A stretch of DNA of 64,000 bases, from positions 3,162,001 to 3,226,000 of the forward strand of contig NZ_CP007139.1 of NCBI RefSeq assembly GCF_000724625.1, given 5' to 3'. Shown in pieces: positions 16,840 through 26,314 of this stretch. Made by a program: the position numbers and the translations under genes. Source of the DNA: Fimbriimonas ginsengisoli Gsoil 348 (GTDB taxonomy: Bacteria > Armatimonadota > Fimbriimonadia > Fimbriimonadales > Fimbriimonadaceae). Each line of letters starts with the position of its first letter. The stretch's first letter is position 1. Under the pieces are notes generated by a model. That model ran no database searches and was not told the DNA's origin. It was given only the letters and a program-made list of their open reading frames with translations.

Positions 16840-18984
16840 ATGCACCTTCGGTACCTCAAGGATCTTTGGAACGACGACGAGACGCGTGGGATGGACGAGC
16901 CGGAGCTGCTGCGCTACCGCTCCAACCTGCTTGGCAGCGATTTACGGCTCACTAATTTTGGCGGCGGGAACACCTCCGCGAAGGTGACGATGGCGGACCC
17001 GGTAACCGGCGAGGACGTCACCGTCCTCTGGGTGAAAGGGAGCGGCGGCGACCTGGGAACGATCAAGCGGGACGGCTTTGCGACGCTCTACCTGGACCGG
17101 CTGCTCGCGCTGAAAAACCGCTACAAAGGTGTCGACGAAGAGGACGCGATGGCGGACATGTATCCGCTCTGCACGTTTAACAACAACCCGAGAGCGGCGA
17201 GCATCGACACTCCGCTGCACGGCTTTCTGCCTTACAAACACGTTGACCACCTGCACCCGGACTGGGCGATCGCGCTGGCGGCATGCGCGAACGGACCCGA
17301 GCAGCTGAAGCGGCTGGAAGAGGAAACGGGCCTCAAGCTGGCTTGGCTCCCCTGGAAGCGGCCCGGATTCGAGCTCGGGCTTTGGCTTCAGAAAGCGGAT
17401 GCGGAGAACCCCGGCCTCGACGGAATCATTCTCGGCTCGCACGGGCTGTTTACCTGGGGGAACACTAGCCGCGAGTCGTATTTGAACACCCTTCGAGTCA
17501 TCGACGGCATTGGCCAGTACGTGATGAAGCGGGTCGACGCCAAGGGCGAGGCGCTGTTTGGCGGGGCCGTCGGCGATGTCCGCGAAGACCGCGAGCGGCT
17601 AGCCGTCGACCTACTTCCAGCGCTGCGAGGGCGGATCGGAGGAGTAATTGGCCACTATGACGCGAGACCCGAAGTCTTGCGATTTGTGAACTCGGCCAAG
17701 CTGGACGCGCTGGCTTGGCAGGGGACGAGCTGCCCCGACCACTTCGTGCGCACCAAGGTGCGGCCGATGGTGCTCAGGGACACCAGCGTGGCGGGAATCG
17801 AGGCGGCTTTCGCCAAATACCGGAACGAGTACCGCGCGTATTACGAAGAGAATCGTCTGCCCGATTCACCCGCCCTCCGGAACCCCAACCCTACGGTGGT
17901 GCTCGTCCCCGGAGTTGGCCTGTTTAGCTTTGGGAAGAATAAGACCGAGGCGCGAATCACCGGCGAGTTCTATGTCAACGCGATCCACGTGATGGAAGGA
18001 GCGACCGCGCTCGCCGGCGAGCTGCCGATGCAGGCGGGCATTCAGCCAGAGCTTGTAGTGGATAACTACGTAGCGCTTCCCCTGCGCGAGGCATTCAACA
18101 TCGAATATTGGAGCCTGGAAGAGGCGAAGCTGCAGCGGATGCCTCCAGAAAAGGAGATGAGCCGCAAGGTAGCGGTGTTGGTCGGCGCGAGCCCCGGCAT
18201 CGGCCACGGAGTCGCCGAGCTGCTCCTGAAAAACGGAGCCCACCTGGTGGTCACCGATGTCAACGCCGAACTCGCCGAGAAGACGGCGGAGGAGATGCGC
18301 GCGAAGTATGGGCGTGAAGTGGTCGCTTCCCAAGCGGTCAACATCACGGATCGAGAATCGGTGCGGCGGATGCTGGATGGAGTGGTAAGCGAATACGGCG
18401 GGTTGGACGTGCTGGTCAACATCGCGGCTGTCTTCATCGCCCCGGGACCGGACGGCAAAGTGGCGGATGAGCTGTGGAAGCGAACCTACGAGATCAACGT
18501 CGTCGGCTCAGCGATCATCGCGGAAGAGGCTCGGGCGGTGGTGGCAAAGCAGGGAACGAAAGGCTCGTTCGTCCTGGTCTCGAGCGCAAACGCCGTGGTG
18601 AGCAAGAAGGGGTCGGTAGCTTACGACACCAGCAAAGCGGCGGTGAATCACCTGGTACGAGAGCTCGCCATCGAGTTCTCACCCGATGTAAGAGTCAACG
18701 CGATCGCCCCGGCCACCGTGGTCGAAGGATCGCAGATGTTCCCGCGCGACCGAACGATCTCTTCGCTTCAGAAGTACGATATCGCCTTCGAAGAGAGCGA
18801 GTCGACGGAAGATCTGAGAGCCAAACTGGCTAACTTTTATGCACAGAGAACGCTGCTTAAACAGCCGGTCTCCCCGGCAAAGGTAGCCGAGGCGATCTAC
18901 CTTCTCGCCACCGACCGCTTCTCGCTGACCACGGGACATGTGGTGCCCGTCGACGCGGGTCTCCCCGAAGCCTTCCTCCGATAG
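16840..18984 (+). CDS. rhaEW: Bifunctional rhamnulose-1-phosphate aldolase / short-chain dehydrogenase
   Basis: A 714-residue fusion. The first ~430 residues are a class II aldolase/adducin domain (LTNFGGGNTSAKV, metal-binding His cluster in DTPLHGFLPYKHVDHLHPD, SHGLFTWG). From about residue 443 a short-chain dehydrogenase follows: VLVGASPGIGHGVAEL cofactor motif, VSSANAV serine, YDTSKAAV catalytic Tyr/Lys. In B. subtilis YuxG/RhaEW the fusion cleaves L-rhamnulose-1-P to DHAP and L-lactaldehyde and oxidises the latter. ATG 16840 follows GGCGG. The rhamnosidase starts 6 bases after its stop. Confidence 0.93.
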   Translation: MHLRYLKDLWNDDETRGMDEPELLRYRSNLLGSDLRLTNFGGGNTSAKVTMADPVTGEDVTVLWVKGSGGDLGTIKRDGFATLYLDRLLALKNRYKGVDEEDAMADMYPLCTFNNNPRAASIDTPLHGFLPYKHVDHLHPDWAIALAACANGPEQLKRLEEETGLKLAWLPWKRPGFELGLWLQKADAENPGLDGIILGSHGLFTWGNTSRESYLNTLRVIDGIGQYVMKRVDAKGEALFGGAVGDVREDRERLAVDLLPALRGRIGGVIGHYDARPEVLRFVNSAKLDALAWQGTSCPDHFVRTKVRPMVLRDTSVAGIEAAFAKYRNEYRAYYEENRLPDSPALRNPNPTVVLVPGVGLFSFGKNKTEARITGEFYVNAIHVMEGATALAGELPMQAGIQPELVVDNYVALPLREAFNIEYWSLEEAKLQRMPPEKEMSRKVAVLVGASPGIGHGVAELLLKNGAHLVVTDVNAELAEKTAEEMRAKYGREVVASQAVNITDRESVRRMLDGVVSEYGGLDVLVNIAAVFIAPGPDGKVADELWKRTYEINVVGSAIIAEEARAVVAKQGTKGSFVLVSSANAVVSKKGSVAYDTSKAAVNHLVRELAIEFSPDVRVNAIAPATVVEGSQMFPRDRTISSLQKYDIAFEESESTEDLRAKLANFYAQRTLLKQPVSPAKVAEAIYLLATDRFSLTTGHVVPVDAGLPEAFLR

Positions 18985-18990
18985 AACGCC

Positions 18991-21378
18991 ATGCGACTCC
19001 TCATCAACGAAGATCCGTTCCCGCTCGACATGACGGCGCTGCCATGGAGCGGGAGGGGGCAGTGGGAGTGTTCCTGGGTTTCCCTCGACCCGAAGCCGGA
19101 ACAACCGTTCGTGGCCGCCTACCGGCTTCTATTCGAGGCGCCGATAGACGAGATCGTGCGGGTGCACGTGACGGCCGACGAGCGGTACGAGCTTTGGCTG
19201 GACGGCCAGTACGTGGGTCGGGGAAGCGAAAGGGGCGACGGCGAGCACTGGTTTTTCGAGACGTACGAGTTGGAGTTATCGGCGGGACCGCACGTGCTCG
19301 TCGCGAAAGCTTGGTCGCTGGGTGAAAAGGCGCCCTACGCCCAAATCTCGGCGGGGCATGGATTCTTGCTCTGTCCGCAAACCGGCGACTGGCAGGAGCG
19401 GATCGGCACTGGAAAAGCCGCCTGGGAGGCCAAAGAACTACCCGGCTACGAGCTTACGAACCCGCTGACCGCCTGGGGAACTGGGTGGAACGTCGCCATT
19501 CACGGCGATGCGGTCGCCTGGGGTTGGGAGAACGGTGAAGGTGACGGATGGTCGCCAGTCGCCGTGGGCCTGCGAGGGATGAGCCCGGGCGTAAACGACC
19601 GCACTCCTTACCACCTGTTGGTGCCGGCGGTATTGCCGCCGATGCTGGAGCGGCGTTGGCCGACCACGTCCCTGGAGTTGGTCGCCGAAGCGCCCGAAGG
19701 GCCGACGAATGTGGTGGCGATCCGGAAATCGGACGATTTGATCGGAGAGCACGAGGACTGGATGCGATTGCTGGCGGACGATGAGCCGCTGACGATACCA
19801 CCCCACACCCGGCGACGCATCTTGGTGGACCTCGAGGATTACGTGTGTGCCTACCCGCGCGCGGTGCTGAGCGGAGGCAAGGGAGCCCGCCTTCGGATCA
19901 ATTGGCAAGAGTCGCTGTACGAAACCGTCGAGGGGGCGGAAAAGGGGAATCGCGACGAGATTGAAGGGAAGTTCTTCAATACTATCTGGCACAAATCCGA
20001 AGGGGTCGGCGACACTTTCGTCTCGGGAGGAAGCTCGGGTCAACGGTTCGACACGCTCTGGTGGCAGGCGGGTCGCTACGTCGAGCTGCTCGTGGAGACG
20101 CAGAACGATTCCCTGACGATCGAACGACTGGAGCTTATCGAGACGCACTATCCGTACGAGTTCGACGCGACGTTCAGTGCCAGCGACGAGCGGCTGGAGG
20201 CGATCATTCCGATCATGCGACGCGTGCTGGAGATGTGTTCGCACGAGACGTATATGGACTGCCCGTACTTCGAGCAGCTTCAGTACATCGGAGACACGCG
20301 GCTCCAGGTGCTGGTGACCTACGCTCAGACGAACGACGACCGGTTGCCGAGGAAGTCGATCCGGATGTTCGACGCGTCGAGGCAGATGTCGGGGCTTACC
20401 CAGTCCCGCTACCCGTGCCGCGTGCTGCAGATCATCCCGCCGTTTTCCCTTTGGTGGGTGACCATGCTGCACGATTTCGCGCTCTGGCGAGGCGACCTCG
20501 AGTTCGTTCGGGAGCGAATGTTGGGCGCTCGCGGCGTTTTGGATGCATATCGCGCGAAGGTCGACTCCGACCAACTGCTCGGCGGCGTGGACGGCTGGAA
20601 CTTCGTCGACTGGGTGCCGAGCTGGAATTCGGGCATGCCAAAGGACGCGGTGAGCGGAAAGAGCAGCGTGCTCAACCTGCAGTTCGCGCTAACACTGGCG
20701 AAGGCAGCGGAAATCGAGGAATGGCTCGGGGAACCCGAGATGGCGGCCCGGCATCGTCGGACCGCGAAAGGCATCATCTCGGCCGTAAACGACCATTTCT
20801 GGAGCGAGGAGCGGGGGTTGTACGCGAACGACTTGGCTCACACGGAGTTCAGCGAGCATGCTCAGTGCTTGGCGCTGTTGGCGGATGCGGTCCCGGCGGA
20901 ACGCCGCGAGTCGGTCGTTCGGCACCTCCTAGAGGACGACGATCTGGATCGGACGACGGTCTATTTCAGCCACTATTTGTTCGAAACCTACACACTTCTT
21001 GGCCGCACCGACCAGATCCTGAAGCGAATGGACCTGTGGTTCGAGCACCCGGCGAAGGGGATGAAGACGACGGTAGAGATGCCAGAGCCGACCCGCTCGG
21101 ATTGTCACGCCTGGGGAGCGCATCCGCTGTTCCACTACTACGCTTCGTTTCTGGGGATCCGCCCTACCGCCCCGGGATTCTCCGAGGTGGAGATTCGACC
21201 GCAGTTGGGTGGGCTGATGTCCGCTGAGGGGACCATGCCGACGCCTCGGGGCGAGATTTTCGTCTCCGTGGATGGATCGGGGATTTCGGTCAAATTGCCG
21301 CCGGGCATGAGGGAGGTAGTCGTGCACGACAAGAACGGTGGCACCCCCCGTATCGTTTTTACCTCTGAAGGGGTTTAG
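18991..21378 (+). CDS. Alpha-L-rhamnosidase-like glycoside hydrolase
   Basis: A 795-residue protein with the order N-terminal beta-sandwich, central (alpha/alpha)6 barrel and C-terminal beta domain. The motif YMDCPYFEQLQYIGDTRLQ near residue 420 corresponds to the catalytic CPQRDERLGWTGD segment of GH78, with Glu retained. VDGWNFVDWVPSW and DCHAWGAHPLFHYYASFLG fit the barrel. No signal peptide. Six bases separate it from rhaEW, so release and catabolism of rhamnose are likely co-expressed. The motif differs enough that specificity could be for another deoxy-sugar or substituted rhamnoside. Confidence 0.88.
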   Translation: MRLLINEDPFPLDMTALPWSGRGQWECSWVSLDPKPEQPFVAAYRLLFEAPIDEIVRVHVTADERYELWLDGQYVGRGSERGDGEHWFFETYELELSAGPHVLVAKAWSLGEKAPYAQISAGHGFLLCPQTGDWQERIGTGKAAWEAKELPGYELTNPLTAWGTGWNVAIHGDAVAWGWENGEGDGWSPVAVGLRGMSPGVNDRTPYHLLVPAVLPPMLERRWPTTSLELVAEAPEGPTNVVAIRKSDDLIGEHEDWMRLLADDEPLTIPPHTRRRILVDLEDYVCAYPRAVLSGGKGARLRINWQESLYETVEGAEKGNRDEIEGKFFNTIWHKSEGVGDTFVSGGSSGQRFDTLWWQAGRYVELLVETQNDSLTIERLELIETHYPYEFDATFSASDERLEAIIPIMRRVLEMCSHETYMDCPYFEQLQYIGDTRLQVLVTYAQTNDDRLPRKSIRMFDASRQMSGLTQSRYPCRVLQIIPPFSLWWVTMLHDFALWRGDLEFVRERMLGARGVLDAYRAKVDSDQLLGGVDGWNFVDWVPSWNSGMPKDAVSGKSSVLNLQFALTLAKAAEIEEWLGEPEMAARHRRTAKGIISAVNDHFWSEERGLYANDLAHTEFSEHAQCLALLADAVPAERRESVVRHLLEDDDLDRTTVYFSHYLFETYTLLGRTDQILKRMDLWFEHPAKGMKTTVEMPEPTRSDCHAWGAHPLFHYYASFLGIRPTAPGFSEVEIRPQLGGLMSAEGTMPTPRGEIFVSVDGSGISVKLPPGMREVVVHDKNGGTPRIVFTSEGV

Positions 21379-21461
21379 GGCAAATGCAGCTCAGGGGGTT
21401 GCTTTCCGCGCGACAAATGGCGTGCGAAGCCATAATATCGAACTAAGGAGGCCTGAACCCA

Positions 21462-21739
21462 TGAGTTTTGATCTACCCGCCAGCATAGAACGCGAGCTGG
21501 AGAAATATGCCCAGTCCGAGCATATTTCGCCCTCTGAGGCCGCGGTGAAGTTCATACAGTCCGGGCTTAAGTCCAGCCGCCGCAAAACCACGCACGAGGT
21601 CACCGAGGCGGATTTAGAAACCCTTCGCCAGAACGTTCCGATCTTCGCCTTCCTAGAAAACCTTCCGGATAACGTGATTGACGGTATGGAAGCGGCCAGC
21701 AAGCAAGTCCGCGCCGAAAGGTTCACCCCTCGTGGATAA
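21462..21739 (+). CDS. VapB-type antitoxin
   Basis: A 92-residue protein starting MSFDLPASIERELEKYAQSE, with AAGGAGG 10 bases upstream of ATG 21462. The N-terminal part looks like a ribbon/helix DNA-binding segment and the C-terminal part is acidic, as expected for neutralising a toxin. It overlaps the vapC start by 8 bases, the classic antitoxin-toxin order. Paralogue at 16460. Confidence 0.82.
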
Positions 21740-22180
21740 GGTTCTGATCGACACCAGCACCTTTTTCGACATCCGAAGGGCGGCCAAGAACATGAAAGCG
21801 CCCTGGGCACAAAACACCATCTATCACCTGGTGCGATATCAAGCCCACCACCCCAGGCTGACGGTGAGCGCGTTCACCGGATTTGAGCATTTGGATGGGC
21901 TGCATCGTCAAGGTAAGGTATCCGAAGCGGAGGACTTTAGGTTACGGGTTTTGCCCAGCCTGGAGGTGATCTACGCGCGGATGAAGCAATCCACGTCCTT
22001 GCGGCAGAAATTCACGCCGCGCTAGCCATTGCTGGGAAGGCGATCGGCGTGCCGGATACCTTCATCGCGGCCACCGCTATTACGCGAAAGCTCGCCTTGG
22101 TGAACGCCAACACGAAACACTTTTCACGGGTCCATGCCGCAAGGTTTTCTATCGACCTGCAGAACTGGCGCGAACCATGA
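21732..22180 (+). pseudogene. VapC-type PIN-domain toxin, frameshifted
   Basis: Starts at GTG 21732 inside vapB. VDKVLIDTSTFFDIRR has the first PIN-domain acidic residue; SAFTGFEHLDGL carries the Glu. At about 21978-21981 the frame breaks: the original frame ends at 22025, but the +1-shifted frame continues naturally from DEAIHVLAAEIHAALA to GVPDTFIAATAITRKLALVN and ends at 22180 with LQNWREP, supplying the remaining PIN aspartates. Adding one G in the GG at 21979 restores the gene (R-D-E-A). Either a real inactivating deletion or a sequencing error; programmed frameshifting seems less likely. Confidence 0.85.
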
Positions 22181-22382
22181 CCGCTGTTTCAGGAGTTCCC
22201 ACTCCGGAAGAAGCGGCCCATGGGCGCCGTTGCCCCTAGTCTTCCAACCGTCGGGCTGAACATCGGCACCGCGTAGATGCTACGCTCGCGGGCTCGCTGA
22301 CAAAAGCTTTGACGGGCAACTTAGCCTCTAGCGGAGAGGGTTGGCATTGGACAGGCCGCCCGTGCCACGCTAGACAAACCTC

Positions 22383-25013
22383 ATGACTCCTGTCCGCCTT
22401 CGAACTGAATACCGAGAGAACCCTCTCGGCCTCGACATTGCCATTCCCCGCCTCTTTTGGCAGCTTCAATCGGACCGGAATGGTGCTCGGCAGACGGCAT
22501 ATCAGATCCAAGCCGGAACATCGCCCGGTGCGGCGGACCTCTGGGATAGCGGGAAGGTGGAATCGTCCACGTCCATCCATATTCCTTATGAAGGAGCATC
22601 GGTCGGATCGCTGTCGCGGATTTGGTGGCGGGTTCAGGTGTGGGATGAGGCGGGTGAGGCGTCGGGTTGGAGCGAGCCATCGTTTTGGGAGACCGGGCTG
22701 CCGCCCGAGGAGTGGAGTTCCAGGTGGATCCAGGACCTGCCGATGGGCGGACCGAGGACGACCGGACCGGCGCCGTTCCTACGGACCGAGATTCAGCTCG
22801 AGAAGCCGGTGAAAGAGGCCCGCTTGGTGGCCACCGCGCTAGGGCTGTACGAATTCCGAATCAACGGCGAGCGAGTGGGAGACGACTACTTCGCGCCAGG
22901 TTGGACCGACTACAACAAGCGGGTCCAGTATCAGGTGTACGACGTCACCGGGCTCGTGCAGACGGGAGCGAACGCGCTCGGCGCAATCCTCGGCGACGGT
23001 TGGTACTGCGGACACGTGGAGTGGCGGGGCCGGCAGCTTTATGGGGATCGGCCGAAGCTCCGCGCACAGCTCCTTGTGCGTTATGAGGATGGATCGGAAG
23101 AGGTTTTCGGAACCGACGCCTCCTGGCGCGCCAGCTTCGGGCCGATCTTGGAGAGCGACATGCTCATGGGCGAGAGCTACGACGCCCGCCGAGAATTGGG
23201 GGGGTGGGATCGCCCGGAGTACCACGACGACGGATGGCGCGCCGTCGAGGAGGTCGACCTCCAAGCGAATCTCGTCGGCATGGTGGGGCCGACCGTCAAA
23301 TCTACGCAAGAGTTGGAGCCGGTCGACGAGCCGAAGGAGATGGCGAAATGGCCAAGGCCCGATTTCCTGTTCGACCTCGGCCAAAACATGGTTGGCCGCG
23401 TGCGCCTTCGCGTAAAGGGAGAGGCGGGGAAGACGGTTCGGCTCCGGTTCGGCGAGATCTTGGACGAGAAGGGGCATCTATACACCGACAACCTTCGATC
23501 TGCCAAGCAAACCGACAACTACACATTGAAAGGGGACCCGGAGGGCGAGGTCTGGGAGTCGCGCTTCACATTCCACGGGTTTCGTTATGTGGAGCTCGGC
23601 GGCGACGTGGAGAAGCCAGGGCGTGACGCGATTACGGGCATCGTCATGCATTCCGATACGCCGAAAACCGGCGATTTCGTGTGCTCGGACGAGTTGGTAA
23701 ACCAGCTCCAGCGAAATATCGACTGGGGACAGCGAGGGAACTTCGTCGACATTCCCACCGACTGCCCGCAACGGGACGAGCGACTTGGTTGGACGGGAGA
23801 TGCCCAGGTTTTTGTCCGGACCGCCGCCTTCAACCGCGACGTGGCCGGGTTCTTCACGAAATGGCAGAACGACCTGAAGGATTCTCAATCGGAAATAGGC
23901 GAAATCCCGCCCACCGCCCCGAACACCAATGCGGTCGGCGCCGATGGCGGGCCAGCGTGGGCCGACGCGGTGATGATCTGTCCCTGGACGATCTATCTAT
24001 GTTACGGCGATAAGGCTCTACTCGCGGAGCACTACGACTCCATGAAAGAGTACGTAGACTTCCTGGAGAAGGACAGCCACGATCTGATTCGCAGCCATCC
24101 CGACAAGAAGGGTTTCCATGGATTCGGTGACTGGCTCTCCACGAAAGCGGAGACGCCGAACGACCTGATCGGCACCGCATTCCTCGTCTATTCGTCTCGC
24201 CTGATGGCGAAGATCGCCGGCGTGCTCGGGCATGGAGACGATGTCGCCCGTTATGACGATCTGGCAAACCGCGCGAGGGAAGCATTTCTCCGCCGGTTTG
24301 TGTCGCCGGAGGGGTACATCGTTGCGAACACCCAAACCGCCTACGTGCTGGCGCTCCACTTCGATCTACTTCCGATGGAGCTGCGCCCAACCGCGCTTCA
24401 GGCGCTCGTCGACGATGTGGGGCGGAGTGGTTGGCACCTCTCCACTGGCTTCGTCGGCACGCCGTATATTTCGCGGGTGCTCAGCGACAATGGGCGTTTG
24501 GATGTGGCGTACAAGCTGCTTCTGCAAGAGAGCTGGCCATCGTGGCTTTACTCGGTAACTCAGGGAGCTACTACGATATGGGAGCGATGGGACGGCTGGA
24601 CCCATGACAAGGGGTTCCAAGACGTTGGGATGAACTCGTTCAACCACTACGCCTATGGCGCGATCGGAGCATGGCTATATGCCGTGGTTGCGGGAATCGA
24701 CGTCGACGAGGCGCGTCCCGGTTACGAGCACATCGTCCTTCGACCGCGTCCGGGCGGAGGGCTTACTCAGGCAAAGGGTGCGCTAGCTTCGACTCACGGC
24801 CTTATCGAAAGCGCTTGGAAGATCGAGGATGGCTCCTGGATCTGGGAGGTTCTGGTTCCGGCGAACTGTACCGCGACAGCCTATGTACCGTGCGGCGACC
24901 CGGAGCGGGTAATCCTGCCCGAGGGAAGCGCGTTGACGAACGTCGCAAACGGCGAAGTCCAAGTTGAGCTCCCGTCGGGAAGCCACCGATTCGAAGTCAA
25001 GGACTGGGCCTAG
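22383..25013 (+). CDS. Alpha-L-rhamnosidase, GH78
   Basis: An 876-residue enzyme with full GH78 architecture. After N-terminal Bac_rhamnosid_N-like sandwich domains (FRINGERVGDDYFAPGWTDY) comes the catalytic barrel, with the diagnostic FVDIPTDCPQRDERLGWTGD near residue 457 and the general acid Asp/Glu in that loop, then EMPPTAP-like EIPPTAPNTN and TIWERWDGW, and a C-terminal beta domain. No signal peptide, so probably intracellular. It hydrolyses terminal alpha-L-rhamnose. The third rhamnosidase-like gene in 16 kb. Stop overlaps the convergent SDR gene. Confidence 0.96.
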   Translation: MTPVRLRTEYRENPLGLDIAIPRLFWQLQSDRNGARQTAYQIQAGTSPGAADLWDSGKVESSTSIHIPYEGASVGSLSRIWWRVQVWDEAGEASGWSEPSFWETGLPPEEWSSRWIQDLPMGGPRTTGPAPFLRTEIQLEKPVKEARLVATALGLYEFRINGERVGDDYFAPGWTDYNKRVQYQVYDVTGLVQTGANALGAILGDGWYCGHVEWRGRQLYGDRPKLRAQLLVRYEDGSEEVFGTDASWRASFGPILESDMLMGESYDARRELGGWDRPEYHDDGWRAVEEVDLQANLVGMVGPTVKSTQELEPVDEPKEMAKWPRPDFLFDLGQNMVGRVRLRVKGEAGKTVRLRFGEILDEKGHLYTDNLRSAKQTDNYTLKGDPEGEVWESRFTFHGFRYVELGGDVEKPGRDAITGIVMHSDTPKTGDFVCSDELVNQLQRNIDWGQRGNFVDIPTDCPQRDERLGWTGDAQVFVRTAAFNRDVAGFFTKWQNDLKDSQSEIGEIPPTAPNTNAVGADGGPAWADAVMICPWTIYLCYGDKALLAEHYDSMKEYVDFLEKDSHDLIRSHPDKKGFHGFGDWLSTKAETPNDLIGTAFLVYSSRLMAKIAGVLGHGDDVARYDDLANRAREAFLRRFVSPEGYIVANTQTAYVLALHFDLLPMELRPTALQALVDDVGRSGWHLSTGFVGTPYISRVLSDNGRLDVAYKLLLQESWPSWLYSVTQGATTIWERWDGWTHDKGFQDVGMNSFNHYAYGAIGAWLYAVVAGIDVDEARPGYEHIVLRPRPGGGLTQAKGALASTHGLIESAWKIEDGSWIWEVLVPANCTATAYVPCGDPERVILPEGSALTNVANGEVQVELPSGSHRFEVKDWA

Positions 25014-25750
25014 CGTAAGGTCCAGCCGCCGTCCACGAGGAGGGTTGCCCCGGTAATAAGGCGGGCCGCGGGAGAACATAGGAACGTCACCGCTCCGGTG
25101 ACGTCTTCCACTTCGCCGATTCGTCCCATCGGGATCATGTCGAGCACGTGCCGCTCAAAATCCGCATCGGCAAGGGCGGGCCGGGTGCCGGGGGTGCGAA
25201 TGAAGGTCGGGGCGACGCAATTCACCCGAATGTGCGGAGCCCACTCGACGGCCAGGCACTTGGTGAGATGGGCGACCGCCGCTTTCGCGGCGCAGTAGAC
25301 GCTCTCCGTAGGCAGCGCCACCGCTCCGGCTTGGCTCCCGATATTGACGATCGAGCCGCCACCCTGGGCCAGCATCGCTCGCCCGACCGCTTGGGACGTG
25401 AAGAACGTGCCCTTCAGGTTGGCATCGCAGATCCAGTCGAACATTTCTTCCGTCACGTCGAGCGCGGCGGCGATCCGGCCTCCGCCGGCATTGTTGATCA
25501 GGACGTCGATCTGCCCGAACCCGTCGAGAGCTTCGGCGACGGCGGCATCGATTTGGCTCTTGTGCAGCACGTCCATCTGGAGCGGCATCGCCCGGCGACC
25601 CAGAGCTTCTATCTCGGCGATTAGCCCATCGTCTTTCGTCCGGTCCCGGAATCCTAAGGCCAGGTCATAGCCCTCGTTTGCAAGCGCAAGCGCGCACCCC
25701 CGCCCGATCCCCCGCGCGGCCCCGGTAACGAGGGCAACTTTGTTCGCCAT
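25010..25750 (-). CDS. Short-chain dehydrogenase/reductase
   Basis: A 246-residue classical SDR of FabG type: VTGAARGIGRGCALAL cofactor motif at residues 8-23, NNAGG at about 88, INIGSQAG serine, YCAAKAA Tyr/Lys pair around 150, and C-terminal GATLLVDGGWTLR. An AGGTT site precedes ATG 25750. Given convergent rhamnosidase and nearby rhaEW, a sugar or lactaldehyde dehydrogenase role is possible, but family members are too promiscuous to assign. Confidence 0.92.
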   Translation of the reverse strand: MANKVALVTGAARGIGRGCALALANEGYDLALGFRDRTKDDGLIAEIEALGRRAMPLQMDVLHKSQIDAAVAEALDGFGQIDVLINNAGGGRIAAALDVTEEMFDWICDANLKGTFFTSQAVGRAMLAQGGGSIVNIGSQAGAVALPTESVYCAAKAAVAHLTKCLAVEWAPHIRVNCVAPTFIRTPGTRPALADADFERHVLDMIPMGRIGEVEDVTGAVTFLCSPAARLITGATLLVDGGWTLR

Positions 25751-25800
25751 AGGTTGAACCTACCTGAGGGGGCTAGCGGTTGGCGGTTAGCCGTTCCAGT

Positions 25801-25835
25801 CCGATCCCTCCCGACGCGCCGTCGGGCAGGGTCCG
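25801..25835. repeat. 35-bp dispersed repeat, copy 1
   Basis: Thirty-five bases beginning CCGATCCCTCCCGACGCGCC are identical, in inverted orientation, to 56806-56840. The centre CCCGACGCGCCGTCGGG is itself a near-palindrome able to form a hairpin. Both copies are intergenic. Confidence 0.9.
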
Positions 25836-25990
25836 ACCTTTGGTCGGGCTAATCCAGACGCGGGTGTTTAGGTTTCCATCCCTCCAACTCACCTCCTCTT
25901 AGCGAACGGGACCTTGAAGGATTAGACCGCCATTTCAAGGCTATTCGTGGTCGGGGTTCTCTCGACCAGCGCTTCGCGCTTTCAGCGCTG

Positions 25991-26044
25991 ATTCGGGCGA
26001 GACGCCCGGGGTCCGGGAAGCGGACGGGACGTCCGCGCTCCGGC
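25991..26044. repeat. Dispersed GC-rich repeat, copy 2
   Basis: Inverted partner of 991-1044: reading the complement gives GGAGCGCGGACGTCCCGTCC followed by CCCGGGCGTCTCGCCCG, about 85 per cent alike by eye. Confidence 0.7.
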
Positions 26045-26065
26045 GGCTTCTGACATTGCTAGGCT

Positions 26066-26159
26066 GATGTCGCCGCTTTCAGGGCGCTGAGGTTTGGTCG
26101 GCTCGGTACCAGGGTTACGCTTCGCTTTGAGACAATGCGCCTTCAGCGCTGGTTTAGGA
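26066..26159. repeat. About 94-bp dispersed repeat, copy 1
   Basis: Shares CGCCGCTTTCAGGGC, GGTTTGGTCG, TACCAGGG, GCTTCGCTTTGAGA and GCGCCTTC in the same order as 37033-37137. Both copies lie upstream or downstream of leftward genes in large gaps. No coding potential seen. Confidence 0.7.
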
Positions 26160-26314
26160 TCTGCGCCTGGAGTCCTTCAATCGTGAGGCTTAGCGGGCGG
26201 GCGAATGTCATGCCACGAAAGGGGTCCGGGAAACGGGTTGGATACTTTCGGTCGCCGCTTTGGGCCCGGCGATCTTCTCCGACTCAAGGGCGCTTCATTT
26301 CTGTGTCGATAGCG

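Larger units (their letters stand above)
25751..26314. other. 564-bp intergenic region made largely of dispersed repeats
   Basis: No convincing reading frame. It holds a short heptamer run (GCGGTTG GCGGTTA, 25778-25791), a 35-bp element at 25801-25835 that recurs inverted at 56806-56840, the inverted partner of the 991-1044 repeat at 25991-26044, and a ~94-bp element at 26066-26159 related to 37033-37137. It separates two genes that are both read leftwards. It looks like a landing zone for short non-coding elements. Confidence 0.7.

Noticed and set aside
21732-22180. Programmed -1/+1 frameshifting in vapC
   Set aside because: No slippery heptamer or downstream structure is evident at 21978; a simple one-base loss or sequencing error explains it.
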